From: Spirochaetaceae bacterium
Lineage (GTDB): Bacteria; Spirochaetota; Spirochaetia; SZUA-6; Bin103
NCBI GenBank assembly: GCA_026710565.1
Contig: JAPOQV010000678.1
Coordinates: 1-8,368 of the forward strand
Reading direction: 5' to 3'
Length of the DNA: 8,368 bases
Below, in pieces: positions 4,836 to 8,368 of the stretch. The notes under the pieces were generated by a model. It was not told the DNA's origin. It ran no database searches and was given only the letters and a program-made list of their open reading frames with translations. Position numbers and translations under genes: made by a program. Each line of letters starts with the position of its first letter. Positions within the stretch are counted from its first letter, which is position 1.

Positions 4836-6313
4836 GTGACGTACGCCGCGTACAGGAAGACGTCCTCGAGGCGCTCGGCTTCCCAGTCGACGCGCAGCAT
4901 GAAGGGAGCGTCGAGTCCTTCCACCAGCTCTCCGCCTCGCCAGCGCACCGGCACGCGCAGCCCCGCGTTTTCCAGGGGCACGCAGTCCTCCGCCGCGTAG
5001 CCGGGTATCGGCCGCATCCGCTCGTCCAGGAGCGTGGCGCGCAGCCGGTTGCGGGGCGAGAGCCCCTCTGCGTTGATACTGATCCGGGCTGCGGCTCCCT
5101 GCAGGTCGATGGGGCAGGAGATGAAGTGGGGCGCTCCGTACTCCGGGACCATGTCGCCAATGTGCTCGCGCCAGTAGAGCTGGTGGGTGTCCTCGCTCGG
5201 CTGCAGGTTGGGCCGGGGATCGGCCACCACCTCGAAGTAGCCCATCCGGTCGCGCGGGAAGCGCGCCACGTTCAGGTCGCCGCCGCGCCAGTTGGCGTAC
5301 CAGATCAGCGACTCGTCGCCGACGTTGGCGAACCCCTGCCCCTGCTCCAGGCACGGAAACGCGAAGTCGTCGGAGCGGTCGATCTCGTATCCGGGGATGA
5401 AGCGGAAGTCCGGGATCGGCTCCGAGAAGTGCAGGCCGTCGTTGCTCACCAGCAGGCCCAGGTCCATGCTGACGAAGCGGCGGTCGTTGGACTCTCCGTG
5501 CCACATGCCGTAGACCCCCAGCACCACGTTGCCTCGATCCCACAGTCCGGCGCCCAGGTGCACCTGCTCGCCGGCGTGGCAGCCCGCGATCTGCCGGTGC
5601 GGAGCCTGGTCACGGCGGAAGCCCAGGACGACCGCGTCGCTCCAGTGGTCAAAGTCGTAGGAGACGAAGGTGACCAGCGCGCGTTTCGTGCCGACGTTGC
5701 CGCCCTGGCCGTTCAGGAGGTAACGGCCGCCATGCTTGATCAGGCCGGTCGGCTCGACCGCGTTGTGCTTGAGGATCGGGTTGTTCGGGCCCTCCCTCCA
5801 GTGCAGGCCGTCCGGGCTGAACAAGGCCATGATGTGGTACGGATGCGTCTCGGTGATCATCTTGAAGCGCCGCGAAGGATCCGGATCTTCGGCATCGTGG
5901 AGGACGGAACATGAGGTGGGCTCCCGCTCGCTTCCGAACGCGACGATGTTGTTGTGCTTCGAGCCTGCGAACTCGACGAGTCCCAGGTCCGGCTTCGTCC
6001 ACGTGACGCCGTCGGAGCTGGTCGCGTAGCAGACGTGGGCCGGCGAGCGGCGCCCGTCCTGCGTGCCGTGTCCCAGGTACCACAGCCGCAGCTCTCCGTC
6101 GACCTCGCACACCGATCCGTAGTACTTGACGGCCTCGCTGTCGGGCGCATCCGCGGCGCCGCGCTCCATCGCGACCAGGTGACCCTTGTAGGGATTCATC
6201 CCTTCGACCAGGCCGATCCGCAGGCGGTAGCGGAACGGAACGCTCCGGTCGTCGTACGGGAACAGCACGGCTTCGGAGACCGGCGTCGTGACGCCGCCGT
6301 TGTGGACGATCAT
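4829..6313 (-). CDS. Five-bladed beta-propeller protein, GH32/GH43-like (putative glycosidase)
   Basis: This 494-residue protein has repeated blade motifs of the S-x-DG-xx-W type: SSDGVTW (99-105), SPDGLHW (166-172), SYDFDHW (218-224) and SNDGLHF (290-296). Strand pairs such as GELRLWYLG and ESLIWYANW alternate with them. These are characteristic of glycosyl hydrolase family 32/43-type propellers. From about 395 to 494 a beta-sandwich follows, with the LLDERMRPIPGYAAEDC pattern that commonly closes these proteins. No signal peptide is visible, so it is probably cytoplasmic or exported by other means. The start is the ATG at 6311-6313. An in-frame start at 6436 would add 41 unrelated residues and overlap the upstream gene by 53 bp, so it was rejected. 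Catalytic acids could not be assigned, so glycosidase activity is inferred from fold. It is convergent with the oxidoreductase, suggesting a shared carbohydrate pathway. Confidence 0.82.
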   Translation of the reverse strand: MIVHNGGVTTPVSEAVLFPYDDRSVPFRYRLRIGLVEGMNPYKGHLVAMERGAADAPDSEAVKYYGSVCEVDGELRLWYLGHGTQDGRRSPAHVCYATSSDGVTWTKPDLGLVEFAGSKHNNIVAFGSEREPTSCSVLHDAEDPDPSRRFKMITETHPYHIMALFSPDGLHWREGPNNPILKHNAVEPTGLIKHGGRYLLNGQGGNVGTKRALVTFVSYDFDHWSDAVVLGFRRDQAPHRQIAGCHAGEQVHLGAGLWDRGNVVLGVYGMWHGESNDRRFVSMDLGLLVSNDGLHFSEPIPDFRFIPGYEIDRSDDFAFPCLEQGQGFANVGDESLIWYANWRGGDLNVARFPRDRMGYFEVVADPRPNLQPSEDTHQLYWREHIGDMVPEYGAPHFISCPIDLQGAAARISINAEGLSPRNRLRATLLDERMRPIPGYAAEDCVPLENAGLRVPVRWRGGELVEGLDAPFMLRVDWEAERLEDVFLYAAYVTE

Positions 6314-6383
6314 TGCAGTTCCGGTGATAGACGATCGGCCGGCGCGGCGCAAGCGGCGGCAGAGCCCATGGAAGCAGGCAGCG

Positions 6384-7508
6384 TCAGGCGACCACGTTCC
6401 AGATGAGGCCGGCGACCACCGAGCCGACAAGCGCAATGCCCAGGTAGGACGCGAAGACCCGCGTCTTCACCAGCGCCCATACCGCGATCGCCGCCGGGAT
6501 GCAGCTCACGCCGCCGGCGATGACGAACGACATGGCCGCTCCGTTGGACATGCCCTGCGCCAGCAGCGCGTCGACCAGCGGCACCGTGGCGTAGCCGTTC
6601 AGGTAAGCAGGCGCCCCGACGACCGCGCCGAGGAGGATCGGCCACAGCCCATCGCCGCCGAGCACCGTCGCGATCACCTCGGCGGGCACGTACCGCAGCA
6701 TCAGCGCTTCGACCAGGTAGGCGAGCAGCAGCCACTTCCCCAGGAACAGCGCATTCCGGACCGCGGTGTCGCGAAACGCCCGGCGGCGCTCCGGCGCCCT
6801 CCAGAAGGCCCATTGCGGGCGGCCCGCGAGCCGACCCGTGCCGCCCCCGGTTTCGCAGCCCGTCGCGCAGGCGTCGGCGGCCGAGCTCGCCTTGAGCGGG
6901 TCGGCGAACACGCGGCTCCCCGCCATCGCCTTCACCAGCAAGCCGCCGCCCACGCCCAGCGCCACCGCCGCGACCGTCTTTGCCACGGCGAATCCCGTGC
7001 CGAGGGTGCCTGAGGTGATCAGGAACATCGCCGGGTCCATCAGCGGCGACGCGAGCCAGAACGCCATCACGGCGGACAACGGCGCGCCGACCGCCAGCAA
7101 CGCGGCGATGAAGGGGATCACCTCGCAGGAGCAGAACGGCGCCAGCCCGCCGACCAGCGCGCCCAGCGCGATCATCCGCACCTCGGGCCCGGTGAACGCC
7201 TTGCTCAGCAGCGCCTCCATGCCGGTGGCCCTGAGAAACGCCACGGCCAGCACCGCGCAGGCGATGAAGACGCCGGTCCGCAGGATCTCTTCCCCGGCGA
7301 ACCGGACGGTGGGCAGCACCTGCGCGGGATCGATCAGCGCGAGCAGCACCGGGATCAGCCCGATCGCCAGCCACGCCTTGTCGAGACGCCGCCACAGATG
7401 GAGCAGCCGTTGCGTCAACGGCGCGGAGGCGGAGACGGGCGCGGGTGTGCTGTCGCAGCACCCCACGTCATCGTTGGTCTCGCGCAGCGATACGGCCTGC
7501 TCACTCAT
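6384..7508 (-). CDS. ArsP/DUF318-type permease, putative metal or metalloid exporter
   Basis: This 374-residue inner-membrane protein has about eight or more helices in two halves, split by a polar loop at about 200-250. The family hallmark PFCSCEVIPF is at 124-133 (Cys126, Cys128), followed by WLASPLMDPAM (151-161). The second half carries GAPAYLNGYATVPL and GGVSCIPAA (Cys336). Characterised relatives export trivalent organoarsenicals (ArsP) or copper/zinc (SO_0444-like). Extra cysteines occur in the cytosolic-looking N-terminus (Cys17-Cys18) and in the central loop (Cys214 and Cys218, CATGC), suggesting soft-metal binding. The start is ATG at 7506-7508, with GGAG 6 bases upstream (7515-7518 on the complement). 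It overlaps the ArsR-family gene by 8 bp, so the two are coupled. The substrate (arsenical, Cu, Zn or other) cannot be decided from sequence alone. Confidence 0.88.
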   Translation of the reverse strand: MSEQAVSLRETNDDVGCCDSTPAPVSASAPLTQRLLHLWRRLDKAWLAIGLIPVLLALIDPAQVLPTVRFAGEEILRTGVFIACAVLAVAFLRATGMEALLSKAFTGPEVRMIALGALVGGLAPFCSCEVIPFIAALLAVGAPLSAVMAFWLASPLMDPAMFLITSGTLGTGFAVAKTVAAVALGVGGGLLVKAMAGSRVFADPLKASSAADACATGCETGGGTGRLAGRPQWAFWRAPERRRAFRDTAVRNALFLGKWLLLAYLVEALMLRYVPAEVIATVLGGDGLWPILLGAVVGAPAYLNGYATVPLVDALLAQGMSNGAAMSFVIAGGVSCIPAAIAVWALVKTRVFASYLGIALVGSVVAGLIWNVVA

Positions 7509-7845
7509 GGTGGGCTCCGGTGTGGGGGTGCGCGCTGTCGGTACAGCACTCGGACAGGAGATAGGCCGAAAGCGCGTGAATCCTCGAATAGGCGACCGCG
7601 GCGCAGATGATCGAGCGGCCGCGCTTGACGCGGTTGACCAGCCCGGCTTGGGTGAGGACGCGCACGTGGTGGGTCAGCGTGGAGCCGGTGACCCCGCTCC
7701 GCTCGCCCAGCGTCCCGATCGGCAGGCCCTCCGGCCCGGCGCGCACCAGAGTGTTCAGAACCGCCAGCCGCTGCTCCGACCCCAGTGCCGCAAACGTCGA
7801 CGCCGCGTCCTCGATCGCCAGGACCGCCGGTCCGCCATGAGCCAT
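7501..7845 (-). CDS. ArsR/SmtB-family transcriptional regulator
   Basis: This 114-residue winged-helix repressor starts with an ALGSEQRLAVLNTL helix (20-33). Its helix-turn-helix is IGTLGERSGVTGSTLTHHVRVL (43-64), followed by the wing LVNRVKRGRSIICAAV. The classic N-terminal CVC(D/G)L metal site of E. coli ArsR is absent. Instead the last helix ends LLSECCTDS with Cys100-Cys101, followed by a His-rich tail. Cys81 lies in the wing. Adjacent C-terminal cysteines recall the arsenite-sensing site of the Acidithiobacillus ferrooxidans ArsR type. It should repress its own operon with the ArsP-like permease and release DNA on metal binding. The ATG at 7843-7845 is immediately preceded by an AT-rich promoter-like stretch, with only a weak AGAA as ribosome site, so a very short leader or near-leaderless message is possible. 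Confidence 0.9.
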   Translation of the reverse strand: MAHGGPAVLAIEDAASTFAALGSEQRLAVLNTLVRAGPEGLPIGTLGERSGVTGSTLTHHVRVLTQAGLVNRVKRGRSIICAAVAYSRIHALSAYLLSECCTDSAHPHTGAHHE

Positions 7846-7881
7846 ATTTCTAAAATTGTCGAACTATAGAACGATTGTCAA
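7846..7881 (-). promoter_or_regulatory. AT-rich promoter/operator of the arsR-permease operon
   Basis: This is a sharp AT-rich island in an otherwise GC-rich window. On the minus strand a perfect TTGACA (complement of 7876-7881) is followed by TATAGT (complement of 7864-7869), though the two are too close to pair. With 17-bp spacing, TTGACA would use a poor -10 (CAATTT). An imperfect 24-bp dyad lies at 7848-7871, with outer arms TTCTA and TAGAA and 8 of 12 pairs matching. Its size resembles ArsR/SmtB operators, and it covers the likely promoter. The site call is good; the exact -10 is uncertain. Confidence 0.55.
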
Positions 7882-7897
7882 CCCCCGCGGACCGGCT

Positions 7898-8368
7898 TCA
7901 CGGTGCGACGTCGAGCACGGTCATCAGCAGGAACGCCAGACCCAGAAAGCTCAGGAAGCCGAGCACGTCGGTGACCGTGGTGAGCACGATGGAAGAGGAC
8001 TGCGCCGGGTCCTTTCCCAGCGACGTCAGGACGATGGGGATCAGGGCACCGGTGAGGCCGGCCATGGTCATGGAAAAGACCATCGCCGGACCCAGGATCA
8101 GCGGCAGCGTCATCGTGCCGTACCAGAGGTACGCCGCGGCACATGCCACGACCGCAACCGCGATTCCGTTGATGAGGCCCGCGAGCAACTCCTTGCGCGC
8201 GACGGGAAACCAGCCGCGGGGGCGGAACTCGCGCAGCGCCGCCCCGCGCATCGTCCCCGCCATCGCCTGCGCGCCGGTGTTCCCCGACTGGCCGGCCACG
8301 ACCGGCAACAGGACGGCCAGCGCGGTGAAGCGGGCGATGGTGTCCTCGAACACGGCCACCACGGCAGC
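7898..8368 (-). CDS. mgtE: MgtE-type magnesium transporter, C-terminal membrane domain (5' end outside window)
   Basis: The frame is open from the right edge to a TGA at 7898-7900 and gives 156 residues of the MgtE membrane domain. Visible features are the pore-region segment LLPVVAGQSGNTGAQA, then polar and basic connecting loops, a GLTGALIPIVL helix, and LGKDPAQSSSIVLTTVTDVLGFLSFLGLAFLL near the end. The Asp in TTVTDV corresponds to the conserved Mg2+-coordinating aspartate of the family pore. The cytosolic N domain and CBS domains lie beyond the window. A GTG at 8360-8362 is not a real start, since the domain continues upstream of it. The protein mediates Mg2+ uptake in the inner membrane. 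It lies upstream of the arsR gene on the same strand with a 52-bp gap holding the arsR promoter, so co-transcription is possible but not required. Confidence 0.9.
   Translation of the reverse strand, partial: AAVVAVFEDTIARFTALAVLLPVVAGQSGNTGAQAMAGTMRGAALREFRPRGWFPVARKELLAGLINGIAVAVVACAAAYLWYGTMTLPLILGPAMVFSMTMAGLTGALIPIVLTSLGKDPAQSSSIVLTTVTDVLGFLSFLGLAFLLMTVLDVAP

Noticed and set aside
4841..4853. Short inverted repeat GTACG-CCG-CGTAC
   Set aside because: Only five base pairs, inside the propeller coding sequence and explained by its Ala/Tyr codons.
5126..5914. Plus-strand open frame opposite the propeller gene
   Set aside because: Its Val/Arg/Ala/Asp-rich composition without domain features marks it as a shadow of the minus-strand gene.
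6314..6383. Possible terminator in the gap between the permease stop and the propeller start
   Set aside because: The segment is GC-rich, but the apparent repeats do not form a good stem and no T-run follows.
6314..6436. 41-residue upstream extension of the propeller protein
   Set aside because: It would overlap the permease gene by 53 bp and adds Arg/Ser-rich sequence unlike the protein's fold; the ATG at 6311-6313 fits better.

Overview
The window is a GC-rich bacterial fragment with strong G/C preference at third codon positions. It looks like a contig from a heterotroph that takes up and processes carbohydrates. The lineage cannot be fixed from the sequence. Closely packed ATGA-overlap operons, a CUT1-type sugar transporter and a glycosidase-like beta-propeller would fit a free-living or host-associated environmental bacterium. 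The first ~75 bases are G-rich and look like a degraded contig edge rather than real biology.

Left part (1-2473, + strand): the 3' end of a carbohydrate ABC transporter operon, with a MalK/UgpC-like ATPase (5' partial) and two MalF/MalG-type permeases. The solute-binding protein is not in the window.

Middle (2474-3809, + strand): a compact toxin-antitoxin island. It runs: three tandem 12-bp repeats, a Phd/YefM-like antitoxin, a PIN-domain toxin whose C-terminus appears fused to the toxin-binding half of a second, otherwise missing antitoxin, and then a second PIN (VapC-like) toxin. The arrangement looks like two Phd-PIN modules collapsed into one operon. It is the most unusual part of the window. 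The last toxin overlaps by 4 bp a Gfo/Idh/MocA oxidoreductase gene (3806-4825), so a metabolic gene appears translationally coupled to the toxin operon.

Convergent to the oxidoreductase, with 3 bp between stop codons, is a minus-strand gene (4829-6313) for a five-bladed beta-propeller protein of GH32/43-like architecture with a C-terminal beta-sandwich. Transporter, oxidoreductase and propeller plausibly serve uptake and modification of the same sugar or glycoside.

Right part (6384-8368, - strand): an ArsR-family regulator with a C-terminal Cys-Cys pair, translationally coupled to an ArsP/DUF318-type permease carrying the CSC motif and extra cysteine clusters. This is a likely metal or metalloid resistance pair with an AT-rich operator/promoter upstream. 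The 3' end of an MgtE magnesium transporter gene runs off the right edge. No rRNA, tRNA, CRISPR array or insertion sequence was seen, and no stretch above 300 bases lacks a gene.
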